Assembly (NCBI GenBank): GCA_021203305.1
Contig: JAJQBK010000051.1
Span: 22,871 to 86,870, forward strand
Direction: 5' to 3'
Source: Lachnospiraceae bacterium
GTDB taxonomy: Bacteria; Bacillota; Clostridia; Lachnospirales; Lachnospiraceae
DNA length: 64,000 nt
Positions 26,817 through 35,599 of the stretch are shown here, piece by piece. A program made the position numbers and the translations under genes. The notes beneath the pieces are model-generated. The model was not told where the DNA came from. It worked only from the letters and a program-made list of their open reading frames with translations, and did not search any database. How positions within the stretch are numbered: position 1 is the stretch's first letter; each line of letters opens with the position of its first letter.

Positions 26817-28515
26817 AAACCTCACAATCGCCCGTTACCGCAGTCAGCCCCAGAAACAGCGGGAAACCATAAAACACAATCAGTACATACCTCACCAAGG
26901 CCACCGGTCCCAACAGGACCGTAAAAAAATTCAGCCAGACAACAGCCAAAGGAACCAGAAAACCATATTTTTTATAACACCACAAGTAAAAAAAGACAAG
27001 CATGAAGGCCATAAAATACAGGCCGGGGCTTAAAAACAGCGCCGTCCAGTAATGCTTCTGTACCGTCAGATCCGTGGAAATCGTCATATAATACTGATGC
27101 GCCGCTGGCAAAAGCACGATCTCCTCCCCGGGCTCGTCCACCCGATAGGCGAAATAACTGCTGTAGCCGTCCCAGTCACCCCAGTCCTCATCAAAACGAT
27201 AGCCGTCCACCACCGCGAAGGGATACCAGTAGTCCACCGTATTGATCAGGAAAGAATTGACATAGGTAAGCGGATGCTCCAGCCCCAATTTCATCCATAA
27301 TTTCAGATAGGCAAGCGGCTTCTCCCTGAAATTTTCCTCATTGAAACCCCATTTTACATTGTCCGAGTTGGTCGGCTCATAGACGCTCAAATATTCCCAG
27401 GGCAAAATCTCATAGAGAAGCTCCACGTCCTCCTCCTTCAGCGTTTCCCTCTCATAGGTGTACACCCTGGCCATCTGCTGAATCGGGACGGAAAGCATCT
27501 CCGCCAGCTTCCCGCTTCCCACATCAAAAGCCGCGTAAAACGGTCCCGTATAAAGCACATAGGTCAGGGCAGCCCCCACTACAACGAAAAAAATCCCCGG
27601 GCAACGCTTTCTGATCTTAAATTTCCCCGTGGAAATCAGTACCAGCAGCCCCACCGCCAGCACAATATAAAATCCGTTATTGCGCAGCACCATCGTGAAA
27701 AAGACGGACGCGCCAAACCCCACAAGCCTGCTCTTTTTCTGAAAAAATTCCTCCGGCCCTCTGTACAGCAGGATCAGAAATTCTATCAATAAAAGCATGG
27801 CCCCGAAAAACAGCACATCCTTTGTGGTGCAAATGGAAAAAAGCTGAATCACCGGCGACAGGCAGAAGAAAATCAGGGAAAATATCTGAAAGCCCCGCCG
27901 GACACCGATCTGCCTCTGTAAAGAAATACTGTACGCGAAAATATTGGCCAGAAGCACCATCTGAAGAATGGAATAGGCCGCAATCCCCACATTGTAGCTT
28001 CCCGTCAGCGCGTAAAAGCCCTCAAGCAGATACCCTACAAGAAGCACATGCAGCACCGGATGAAAAGAGGTGACCGTCCCCTCCACCACCTGCTGCCACT
28101 CGCTTGTGGCATCGTAGGAAAAAGCGCCAGGGAAGATGGACAGTAACGCCGGCAGCCAGCAAAGCAGCATCAGGCCCACCCGGGCCAGGTAAGGAAGCGA
28201 TAAATTCTGTCGGTCCCTCTTTTTTTGAGGCTGCGGCTCTGCTTCAGCTAAACCGGCCGCTGTCGTTTCGTTCGACACTTTTTCCCCGTCATCACCGGCT
28301 TTTCGCGTCCCGGCCCGGTTGATCAGCGTCCAGAGTCCGTACACCGCCGCGGCGCATAAAACACTTCCGGCCAGCAGCTGCCTGTAAAAGGTCAGAGAAA
28401 GCATATCCAGATAATCCAGATTGTCCAGATAATACCCGGCCACCAGACAAAAGGAGGCAATGACTCCCATCACTCCGGAAAAGATCAGTTTTCTGGTCCT
28501 GCTAATCAACGCCAT
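26809..28515 (-). CDS. DUF6020-like polytopic membrane protein
   Basis: The 568-residue membrane protein has about ten hydrophobic segments. The signature PGAFSYDATSEWQQVVEG with TSFHPVLHVLLVGYLLE (about residues 128-170) matches what I know of DUF6020, a GT-C-like family of Lachnospiraceae with unknown function. An N-terminal charged loop (about 67-95, rich in Lys/Glu/Ala/Gln) is cytoplasmic in character. It starts the run of three large membrane proteins; its stop overlaps the start of the next gene. AGGAGG lies only 3 bases before the ATG. I infer a role in decorating surface polysaccharide; substrate and linkage are unknown. Confidence 0.83.
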   Translation of the reverse strand: MALISRTRKLIFSGVMGVIASFCLVAGYYLDNLDYLDMLSLTFYRQLLAGSVLCAAAVYGLWTLINRAGTRKAGDDGEKVSNETTAAGLAEAEPQPQKKRDRQNLSLPYLARVGLMLLCWLPALLSIFPGAFSYDATSEWQQVVEGTVTSFHPVLHVLLVGYLLEGFYALTGSYNVGIAAYSILQMVLLANIFAYSISLQRQIGVRRGFQIFSLIFFCLSPVIQLFSICTTKDVLFFGAMLLLIEFLILLYRGPEEFFQKKSRLVGFGASVFFTMVLRNNGFYIVLAVGLLVLISTGKFKIRKRCPGIFFVVVGAALTYVLYTGPFYAAFDVGSGKLAEMLSVPIQQMARVYTYERETLKEEDVELLYEILPWEYLSVYEPTNSDNVKWGFNEENFREKPLAYLKLWMKLGLEHPLTYVNSFLINTVDYWYPFAVVDGYRFDEDWGDWDGYSSYFAYRVDEPGEEIVLLPAAHQYYMTISTDLTVQKHYWTALFLSPGLYFMAFMLVFFYLWCYKKYGFLVPLAVVWLNFFTVLLGPVALVRYVLIVFYGFPLFLGLTAVTGDCEVYD

Positions 28516-28646
28516 TTACCTCCTGAGGAATTTTCAATGAATACCTCTTCCCGTATGCTATGATACCATAAAGAAACCACGATTTCCACATAAGAATGCT
28601 ATCATTTCCATACGATTTTCGTACAGCGCCGCCCGCCAATATGTTC

Positions 28647-29549
28647 CTACGGCTGCGCAAAATCCGACAGCGCCCCGAAGGTATACCCCATCTCCTCCCA
28701 TCTGGTCAGGAGTTCATCAATGATTTCCCCGTTGGTCCGGGACGTATTGTGCAGCAGCACGATGGCCCCCGGATGAACCCGGCCAAGCAGCTTGTCAAAG
28801 GCCTCCTCATGGGTGGGCTGGTCGTCCTGATACCAGTCCACATAGGCCAGGCTCCAGAAAAAGGTGGCGTACCCCAGCTCCTGGGCCATTTTTAAATTCT
28901 CCACGCTGTATTTGCCCTGGGGCGGGCGGTAGTACATGGCCATGTCCGTCCCTGTGACCTCTTTAAACAAAGCCGCATTGTTCTCCACCTCCTTCTGAAA
29001 GGAAGCCATGTCGGAAATCTGAGACATATCCGGGTGATTGTAGGTGTGATTGCCCACGGTATGCCCCTCCTTCACCATGCGCCGCGCCAGATCAGGGGCG
29101 CTCTCCAGAAAATAACCCACCACAAAAAAGGTGGCCGGCGCGTTGTGCTTTTTCAGCGCGTCCAGTATGGCCTCCGTGTTGCCGTTCTCATAACCGCAGT
29201 CAAAGGTAAGGTAAATCTTTTTTTCCTCCGTGTCAGACATAAAATAAGCGTTGTACTGCGCCAGCTCCTCGATTGTGGCCATGCCCGTGGGCTTCTCCCC
29301 GGAAGTGCCAAAGCCCAGCCCCCAGTTGACCGTCGTCTCCTGTAAAATGTCAGTCTCATCGGCCTCCTGTACAGCGATATCCGTCCCCATCGCCGTTTCT
29401 GACGCAATCGTTTCCCTTACAGCCCGGCTGTCCGCAATCCTGGCCGCTACTCCGCCCGCAAAAAAAGCAAACAGAAACAGCCCCAGCACTGACAGCGCCC
29501 GGACAGGGACATTTCCTGAAAACAGCTTTTTCACATAGATTGTCTTCAT
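28647..29549 (-). CDS. Polysaccharide deacetylase, PdaA-like, membrane anchored
   Basis: Exported NodB-fold deacetylase of 300 residues. An N-terminal hydrophobic segment (about 13-38, VRALSVLGLFLFAFFAGGVA) serves as signal anchor. After a ~75-residue linker, YLTFDCGYENGN (about 113-124) is the catalytic base and metal motif. HTVGNHTYNHPDM holds the metal histidines, MYYRPPQGKYS the Arg site, and IVLLHNTS the catalytic His. The pattern follows PdaA, which deacetylates muramic acid before muramic-delta-lactam formation in spore cortex; another wall substrate is possible. The ATG at 29549 has no good SD, so expression may be weak or the start may differ. It lies between the DUF6020-like gene and the terminator of the sugar ABC operon. 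Confidence 0.9.
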   Translation of the reverse strand: MKTIYVKKLFSGNVPVRALSVLGLFLFAFFAGGVAARIADSRAVRETIASETAMGTDIAVQEADETDILQETTVNWGLGFGTSGEKPTGMATIEELAQYNAYFMSDTEEKKIYLTFDCGYENGNTEAILDALKKHNAPATFFVVGYFLESAPDLARRMVKEGHTVGNHTYNHPDMSQISDMASFQKEVENNAALFKEVTGTDMAMYYRPPQGKYSVENLKMAQELGYATFFWSLAYVDWYQDDQPTHEEAFDKLLGRVHPGAIVLLHNTSRTNGEIIDELLTRWEEMGYTFGALSDFAQP

Positions 29550-29671
29550 ATTCGACCCATATTTATTTTCTATATTGGTATGTATGAAGGCAGCCTGTCA
29601 GAAATTCCCGTTTTCTTTTTGTTGCTGAAGGCTTCCATCCTTCCTCCATGTTTTCATTCCCTCAGAATCAG

Positions 29672-29705
29672 AAAAAGGCGCCATCGCACATAACGCAATG
29701 ACACC
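29672..29705 (-). terminator. Intrinsic terminator of the sugar ABC operon
   Basis: On the minus strand an 11-bp stem (arms 29695-29705 and 29677-29687; fully paired when G-U pairs are allowed) with a 7-base loop is followed by TTTTTC (29672-29676). It lies ~50 bases after the lipoprotein stop. Confidence 0.82.
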
Positions 29706-29755
29706 TCTTCCCATTTTTCACTCCATTTATCAGTTCATTCTGACAAAACCGCTAT

Positions 29756-30610
29756 TCATCCCACCACGGTCACGGAAGTAATATGCGGGTTTACGCCCTC
29801 ATACCAGTACAGGAAGCCCTCCAGGTCGATCACATCACCGACCTCCAGCTGAGTTACCGTCTGGTATACCTCGGTATCCTCGCCGCACAGATAAGACTCC
29901 ACAGTGAAGTTGTAGGTCTCACCGTTCACAGACACATTAAAGTACAGATCGCAGTTACTGCCAGCCTCGCCGGAGCCATCCCAGTTGTACAGGAAAGCCG
30001 CCTCGTTGCCGTCAGCGTCCGTGGATGCTTCCACAGTCATGCCGGTAAAAGATACGAACTGGTTCTGATAGTCGCTCAGGCTCTCATCCGCCAGAAGCTC
30101 CGTCACATCCAGCGCTTCCGCAATGTAGCTGTCACCGTCATCCGCGAATTCAAAGGTGGCGTCAATGATCTCCACCTCGCCGGACCACTCGGACTTGTAA
30201 CCGGTCACAATGATCTTCGTGCCGGGCACCAACAGCGCGGCGTCCTCCTCTGAGCAGGCCATGTTGTACAGGAAATACGCGCCGTCCTCATCCTGAGAAT
30301 AAACGGTAATGGTATCGTCCCACCAGGACTGGGTTGCCTGCACATAGGTCTCCACGCACACCTGGGTGTCAAGCTCCGCCGCCGCATATTCCTCATAGGT
30401 CATAACGGCGACAGCCTCTGCGTCATCAGCAGACTGCTCCTCACCCGCGTCCTCTGTTTCGGCCTCTGTGGTTTCTTCCGTCTCCTCAGCGCTCTCCTCC
30501 ACGGTCTCCTCAGCCTCTTCCGTGCTGGAGCTCTCAGAGCTGGAGCTGCCGCAGGCGGCCAATGTCAGGCTCATGGAAAGAGCCAGTGCCAATGCTAACT
30601 TCTTTTTCAT
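29756..30610 (-). CDS. Lipoprotein with two OB-fold-like domains
   Basis: Secreted lipoprotein of 284 residues. The signal peptide ends in the lipobox LAAC with Cys 20. A Ser/Glu-rich acidic linker follows (about 21-70), then two copies of a beta-rich unit that each contain a DEDGAYFLYN-like strand and an end strand such as TKIIVTGYKSEW or DVIDLEGFLYWY. Those repeats look like tandem OB folds; I know no exact family. ATG 30610 is preceded by AGGAGG and chosen over 30640. It is the last gene of the sugar ABC operon, 55 bases after the solute-binding protein, so it may assist substrate capture or surface assembly. No enzymatic residues are evident. Confidence 0.75.
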   Translation of the reverse strand: MKKKLALALALSMSLTLAACGSSSSESSSTEEAEETVEESAEETEETTEAETEDAGEEQSADDAEAVAVMTYEEYAAAELDTQVCVETYVQATQSWWDDTITVYSQDEDGAYFLYNMACSEEDAALLVPGTKIIVTGYKSEWSGEVEIIDATFEFADDGDSYIAEALDVTELLADESLSDYQNQFVSFTGMTVEASTDADGNEAAFLYNWDGSGEAGSNCDLYFNVSVNGETYNFTVESYLCGEDTEVYQTVTQLEVGDVIDLEGFLYWYEGVNPHITSVTVVG

Positions 30611-30665
30611 AATATAAAAACCTCCTTGCTTTCGTACCATAATTATAATAAAATCTCACAATAAT

Positions 30666-32318
30666 TCAATGGTCATTATGCGAAATTTTTCTAATCCTTT
30701 GATAAAGAAAATATCCAATTATACAAATCCATGTCACCGCAAGGGCAGCCAGCAGCGCCACCGCGGTGGCCGGAAGCGGCCCTAACTCCACCTTCCCGTC
30801 CACAGTGGAAATCTGGTCCAGCCGGTAAAGAGAGGTAATATCCTCAAACAGCTGCTCCATGTAATCCTCATCCACGGTCTCCTTTCTGCGGGCGGATTTG
30901 GTCACATTCTCAATCAGCTGTCCGGCGGCGTCCCTTAAAGACGCGGAGCCGTTGAATACGGCGGTCGTGAAGGTATTTTCCGTGTTATCCAGCAGAAGCT
31001 GTGTGGCGGCGATTTTCACCTCATAATAGGTATCGTTATCCTCGCCGCTTCTGGAAAGGTAATCCTGATACTCCGCTGAATTCTGCGCCGCGGAGGTGAC
31101 CGGCACATAGCCTTCCGTCTCCGCGTAGGCGATCTGCACCTCATTGGTCAGCAGATACTGCACAAACAGCCAGGACGCCATCACCTCCTGAGAATCCTCT
31201 TTATTAAAAATACAGATCGATGGTCCCTGGGAAATCATCTGAATATTTTCCGTGTCATACTGAGGCACCGTCATCACCACTGTCTCAAATTCCACCAGAG
31301 AGTCCTCGCTGATATCCAAAAGCGGAGCGTCCGTCCCCATCCAGGTGGAGCCGGCGGTGGAATCCACCGCGAAAATACACTGCCCCGCGTTCAGGAAGTT
31401 GGCCGGATAGCTGGAAATTTTGAAGGTGGAAAACGCGCCGGTGGCGGCATGTCCCGCGATGGTGTAAAGCAGCTCTTCGGTTGTATCATTGAAAATATCG
31501 ATGCTCCCTGACGCCGTAGAGTAGCCCGCGCCCTTCTGCTTTAACATCTGAATCATCATATTATCCGTGGACTTATAAATGAAGGGAATCATGGTCTTCT
31601 GGCCGTTAATCAGGAAATTCCCGTCCGCGTCCTTTTCCATGGCCGCCTCGGATACCTCCCAGATAAAATCCCAGGTCAGCACCTCGGGCAGAGTATAGCC
31701 CAGCGCCTCCACATAGGTCTTATTGACATAGCAGGCCTCCGTGGAACGCATATAGGGCAGGGCATAATAATGCTCCCCGATCAGACATTCCTCCAGGAAT
31801 TCCGGAATAATTTCCTCCACCGTTGGGGAATCAAAGAGCACCTCGCTGCCGCCCAGGCCATATTTTTCATCTGTCATCAGATCATCCAGCGGCACCACCA
31901 CATTCTCGCCGGTCAGATAGGTGGCGATGTGATCCGGATAGGTGATACACACGTTGGGCGTTGTCCCGGTGGAAATGTTGGTGATCACATCATTATAAAT
32001 CTTACTGTAATCCGTATACAGCTTTAAATTCACCGTAATATTCGGATAAATTTCCTGAAAATCCTCGATGGCCTGCTTGTAGATGGCGGTCTGGTTCTTA
32101 TTCGTGTCATTTTTGGCCCAGAAGGTGATCTCATAGGTGCGGGAGGTATCAAACTCCTCCGGAATCTCAAAGGCTGCAGTCTCCTGAGAGCCGTGACAGG
32201 CGGTGAGGGTCAGACACATGAAAACGGCAAGAATGATAGCTGTCGGCCTTTTGCAGACCGCTTTTCCCTTTTTTGCCATGGCTGCTTTTCCCCGCGCCTT
32301 TTTGAAAAATCCTCTCAT
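30666..32318 (-). CDS. Sugar ABC solute-binding protein with lipobox and C-terminal membrane helix
   Basis: Extracellular solute-binding protein of the carbohydrate (type 1/MalE-like) family. The lipobox LTAC puts the lipidated Cys at residue 41. The mature part begins with the typical RTYEITFWAKNDTNKNQ, contains GTTPNVCITYPDH and TEACYVNKTYVEALGY, and ends near residue 515. The unusual part is a hydrophobic segment at about 519-540 (AVALLAALAVTWICIIGYFL) followed by a basic tail, RIRKISHNDH. That suggests a second anchor in the membrane. Length 550 exceeds the usual ~430-450. Its start overlaps the stop of the preceding permease (ATGA), with GGAGG upstream. The operon order ATPase, permease, permease, binding protein makes a complete importer. 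The sugar is unknown. Confidence 0.9.
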   Translation of the reverse strand: MRGFFKKARGKAAMAKKGKAVCKRPTAIILAVFMCLTLTACHGSQETAAFEIPEEFDTSRTYEITFWAKNDTNKNQTAIYKQAIEDFQEIYPNITVNLKLYTDYSKIYNDVITNISTGTTPNVCITYPDHIATYLTGENVVVPLDDLMTDEKYGLGGSEVLFDSPTVEEIIPEFLEECLIGEHYYALPYMRSTEACYVNKTYVEALGYTLPEVLTWDFIWEVSEAAMEKDADGNFLINGQKTMIPFIYKSTDNMMIQMLKQKGAGYSTASGSIDIFNDTTEELLYTIAGHAATGAFSTFKISSYPANFLNAGQCIFAVDSTAGSTWMGTDAPLLDISEDSLVEFETVVMTVPQYDTENIQMISQGPSICIFNKEDSQEVMASWLFVQYLLTNEVQIAYAETEGYVPVTSAAQNSAEYQDYLSRSGEDNDTYYEVKIAATQLLLDNTENTFTTAVFNGSASLRDAAGQLIENVTKSARRKETVDEDYMEQLFEDITSLYRLDQISTVDGKVELGPLPATAVALLAALAVTWICIIGYFLYQRIRKISHNDH

Positions 32319-33190
32319 CCCTTAGTCCCTCCTCTGGCCACCCCGGCCATGATCTGCCTCCGGAAACAGAGGAACAGAATAATCAGCGGCGCGGAAATCA
32401 CCACCACTGCGGCCATCATGGCGGGAATGTTTTCCCGGCCGAAGCCGTTCTCCCTGATCTCCTGGATGCCGTTGGACACCAGATAATAAGCCTCATCATC
32501 TGTGATCAGCCGCGGCCATACGTAGGAATTCCAGCACTCAATGATTTTCAGAATCACGATGGTGATCATGGTAGGCTTACAGATGGGGATCAGAACCCTC
32601 ATCAGATAGCGCAGATCGGAGGTTCCGTCCACCTTGGCGGCATAATAGAGCTCATCCGGCACCTGGGCAAAATTTTCCCTCAGCAGATAAATGTAAAAAA
32701 CGCTGGTAACCGAGGGCAGGATCAGGCCGATGAAGGTGTTGCGCCAGCCCAGATTGGTGATGGTCGTAAAATTGGTGATGACTACCAGTTCATTTGGTAT
32801 CATCATCAGGGACAACAGCAGCGTAAACACGATATTCTTGCCCCTGAATTCCAGCCTGGCGAAGGCAAAGGCCGCAAGGGTGGTCACCACCAGCATAATG
32901 GCCGTGGTAATCAGGGTAAAAATCAGTGTATTCAGCAGATACCTGCCTAAGGGTACGGTAGTAAAGGCGTCCACATAATTTTGCAGTGTGGGGGACCGGG
33001 CGATAAACGAGGGAATATATTCCGCGTTGTAGGAGCTGTAGCTTTTGATGGAGGTTAAAATCATCCAGTAAAAGGGAAACAGCACCATTAACGCCCAGAA
33101 GAGCAGCAAAATGTAGGTCAGAACCTTTGTGGTCTGCTGCCGCGCGCGGGTGCGGCGGGTGATTTTTTCATAGCTTGTCAGGTCGTCCAT
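32315..33190 (-). CDS. Sugar ABC transporter permease (MalG-like)
   Basis: Inner-membrane permease of 291 residues with six hydrophobic segments. The EAA loop reads YYAAKVDGTSDLRYLMRVLIP, the contact point with the ATPase. The N-terminal cytoplasmic stretch is basic (KITRRTRARQQTTKV), as usual for MalG-type proteins. AAGGAGATTTTT precedes the ATG. It sits 117 bases after the MalF-like permease and overlaps the solute-binding protein by 4 bases, so it is translationally coupled to it. The set belongs to the CUT1-type importers for oligosaccharides. Substrate unknown. Confidence 0.94.
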   Translation of the reverse strand: MDDLTSYEKITRRTRARQQTTKVLTYILLLFWALMVLFPFYWMILTSIKSYSSYNAEYIPSFIARSPTLQNYVDAFTTVPLGRYLLNTLIFTLITTAIMLVVTTLAAFAFARLEFRGKNIVFTLLLSLMMIPNELVVITNFTTITNLGWRNTFIGLILPSVTSVFYIYLLRENFAQVPDELYYAAKVDGTSDLRYLMRVLIPICKPTMITIVILKIIECWNSYVWPRLITDDEAYYLVSNGIQEIRENGFGRENIPAMMAAVVVISAPLIILFLCFRRQIMAGVARGGTKG

Positions 33191-33307
33191 AAAAATCTCC
33201 TTTACAGCGTCCCTTTTATAGTGAAAGGGTCGCGGGAAAAGAAAAAACTGTTTCAGCGTTTCTGCATATTCTCAAATCCTAACGATGTGAATAGTTACTA
33301 TGCACAG

Positions 33308-34201
33308 TTAATAATATACATGTTTTCGGCTGACAAGCAAATTAATGCACGTAATCGTCAGCACAATGGCAAACAGGATGATAGCCGCCGCGGAAGCGAA
33401 GGATGGATAGCCGCCGCTGTCGCCGTAGAGCATGTCGTAAACGTAACCCACAATGGTATTCATCCCCGCCGCGTTTAAGTCCGTTCCAAAAAGCGCCACC
33501 GCGTCAGAGTATGCTTTAAACGCACCTATAAAGCCTGTGATCACCAGATAAAAAATCATCGGGGAGATCATGGGCAGCGTGATCTTGAAAAAGATCCGAT
33601 GAGCCGGAGTGCCGTCCACCCGGGCCGCGCTGTAATAAATCGGGTTGACGCCGGCCAGCGCGCTGGTCAGAATCAGGATTTTGAACGGCATGACAACCCA
33701 GATCGTGTAAAAACAGAGCACAAACATCTTCGCCCAGTACGGCCCATCGATAAAATCCACACTGCTTCCCCCGAAAAACTGAATCAGCAGATTGACAAGG
33801 CCGTCCGAGTAGGCTGTCTTTTTAAATAAAATCATGAACACCAGCCCCACCGCCAGGGTGTTGGTCACATAGGGCAGGAAATAAACCGTCTGTAAAAATT
33901 CCCGCAGGGGTTTGATGGAGTTCAAAGCCACGGAAATCAGCAGGGCCAGCCCTGTGGACAGGGGTACAGTGATGATCACCAGCAAAAATGTATTTTTGAC
34001 CGCCTGCAGGAAATAGGTGTCGTGGAGCACATAGGAATAATTATACAGCCCTATCCCATAGTAGGTCTGGGAAGCGGAATTATAGCCCTCCTCGAAGGAA
34101 TAAATGAACACGTCGATCAGCGGGTAAATCATGAAGGCGGCCAGGAACAGGAAGGCCGGCAGCAGATAAAGCCATGCTTTGGCGCTTTTTTTCTCAATCA
34201 T
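33308..34201 (-). CDS. Sugar ABC transporter permease (MalF/UgpA-like)
   Basis: Permease of 297 residues with six hydrophobic segments and the EAA loop YYSAARVDGTPAHRIFFKITLP. It pairs with the MalG-like permease to form the CUT1 channel. The ATG at 34201 lies within the last codons of the ATPase gene (8-base overlap), with GGAAGGGGG as SD. A longer in-frame extension upstream (to 34324) is only the antisense-frame image of the tandem repeat at the end of the ATPase gene and is not a real N-terminus. Order and overlap show co-transcription with the ATPase upstream. Confidence 0.93.
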   Translation of the reverse strand: MIEKKSAKAWLYLLPAFLFLAAFMIYPLIDVFIYSFEEGYNSASQTYYGIGLYNYSYVLHDTYFLQAVKNTFLLVIITVPLSTGLALLISVALNSIKPLREFLQTVYFLPYVTNTLAVGLVFMILFKKTAYSDGLVNLLIQFFGGSSVDFIDGPYWAKMFVLCFYTIWVVMPFKILILTSALAGVNPIYYSAARVDGTPAHRIFFKITLPMISPMIFYLVITGFIGAFKAYSDAVALFGTDLNAAGMNTIVGYVYDMLYGDSGGYPSFASAAAIILFAIVLTITCINLLVSRKHVYY

Positions 34202-35462
34202 GAGGCGCCCCCTTCCTTTGTGCGGCAAACTGTCTCTCACCGCCATCGTCCTTTGTCCGTGCGGCAAACTGACTCTCACCATCATCCTTTGCCCGTGCGG
34301 CAAATCGACTCTCACCGCCGTCATCCTTTATGGAAAATAATTGCGGCTTCCTGCTGTCATTTACAGGTGCAAACGGAATGCGCATACCAGTTTCCTTATG
34401 GAAAAGAAACACCTTGCCCGGCTTTAAGGCAAAATGAACCTCTTTCTGTCCCAGGTCAACCACTGTCTCCGCCGGTACAATGGAGCGCACCTTTGGAGCC
34501 TCGCAGGCCGGATGCTCACTGATCACGCTGACGTCCCTCCCCATCACCTCCAGCCGGTCAAGCTGACAGGTAAAAGAACCGTCCTTCTGCAATACAAAGC
34601 CCTCCGGGCGAATCGCCACCGTGACATCCTGATCAGAAACGCCTGTGATTTCCATGACTGCCTCGTCCCCGATATAGACGCGGTCCCGGAGCACCTTTCC
34701 CTGAAATACATTGATGGGCGGCGTGCCCAGAAATTTGGCCACAAACAGATTTGCCGGATCATCATAGACCTGCTGGGGTTTTCCAATCTGCTGGAGCTGA
34801 CCGTCTTTCATGACTACGATCCGGTCAGAAATGCTCATGGCCTCGTCCTGGTCATGGGTCACAAAGACTGTGGTAATCCCTGTTTTGCGCTGGATCCGGC
34901 GGATTTCCTCCCTGGTCTGCAGACGCAGCCTGGCGTCCAGATTGGAAAGGGGCTCGTCCAGCAAAAGCACCCGGGGCATTTTGACCAGCGCTCTGGCTAT
35001 CGCGACCCGCTGCTGCTGCCCGCCGGAGAGCTCGCCCGGTTTTCGGTCCATCAGGTTTTCAATCTGCACCAGCTTTGCTGCCTCCAGAGCCTTCTCGGAC
35101 ATCTGCGTTTTGGTCAGCTTCTGATCTCCTTTCAGGTTTTCCAGAGGGAAAATGATATTCTTTTTGACGGTCAGATGAGGATAGAGGGCATAGTTCTGAA
35201 AGACCAGCCCCACGCCCCTGTTCTCCGGGGGCAGACTTGTCACATCGTCCTCCCCGAAAAAGATCTTGCCGCTGGTGGGGGCAAGCAGACCGCTGATCAG
35301 ATTCAATGTGGTGGATTTTCCGCAGCCGGAGGGGCCAAGCAGGCCGATCAGCTCGCCGTCCGGAATCTCAAAATTAAAATGATCGACGGCAGTCACCTCG
35401 CCCGCGTTCTTTTTGCCCCGGGCGGGGAAGGTCTTCGTCAGATCCTGTAAAACGATTTTCAT
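34194..35462 (-). CDS. Sugar ABC transporter ATP-binding protein (MsmK/UgpC type) with repeat tail
   Basis: CUT1 ATPase of 422 residues. Walker A GPSGCGKST is at 43-51, the signature LSGGQQQRVAIARAL at about 145, Walker B RVLLLDEPLSNLD at about 165 and the H-loop TVFVTHDQDEAM at about 200. TOBE domains follow, with ADP-ribose-like beta strands (INVFQGKVL) to about 370. The extra ~45 residues at the end contain three tandem copies of a 12-13-residue unit beginning KDDGGES and ending FAA, encoded by ~36-39-bp repeats. This tail is not part of the family. AAGGAGAC precedes the ATG. It heads the operon for the two permeases, binding protein and OB-fold lipoprotein, so this transporter has a dedicated ATPase. 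Confidence 0.94.
   Translation of the reverse strand: MKIVLQDLTKTFPARGKKNAGEVTAVDHFNFEIPDGELIGLLGPSGCGKSTTLNLISGLLAPTSGKIFFGEDDVTSLPPENRGVGLVFQNYALYPHLTVKKNIIFPLENLKGDQKLTKTQMSEKALEAAKLVQIENLMDRKPGELSGGQQQRVAIARALVKMPRVLLLDEPLSNLDARLRLQTREEIRRIQRKTGITTVFVTHDQDEAMSISDRIVVMKDGQLQQIGKPQQVYDDPANLFVAKFLGTPPINVFQGKVLRDRVYIGDEAVMEITGVSDQDVTVAIRPEGFVLQKDGSFTCQLDRLEVMGRDVSVISEHPACEAPKVRSIVPAETVVDLGQKEVHFALKPGKVFLFHKETGMRIPFAPVNDSRKPQLFSIKDDGGESRFAARAKDDGESQFAARTKDDGGERQFAAQRKGAPHD
34216..34325. repeat. Three in-frame tandem repeats (36-39 bp) in the ABC ATPase C-terminus
   Basis: Units start with CTTTG at 34216, 34251 and 34287 (plus strand). They share TGCGGCAAA and CTCTCACC blocks and differ by substitutions and 3-base indels only, so the reading frame of the ATPase is preserved. 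This is a coding VNTR that adds or removes ~13-residue units. Confidence 0.85.
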
Positions 35463-35599
35463 ATAGAGTCTCCTTGTCAGAGGGTGGGGGTGGGGTTGTC
35501 GTTGCTTTTACAGAACACATAATAAACCCATTTGAGAAACAATTCCACTGAAATTTCATTATTTTTTACTGCGTATCTTTAATTTCGTGCTAACGGTTC

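Noticed and set aside
34202..34324. N-terminal extension of the MalF-like permease with DLPHGQR-like repeats
   Set aside because: It is the out-of-frame reading of the tandem repeat that encodes the ABC ATPase tail; the SD and the ATG at 34201 fit the usual permease start.
35481..35495. G-rich run (plus strand) as a G-quadruplex
   Set aside because: Only three clean G-runs; a fourth is missing, so a stable quadruplex is not supported.
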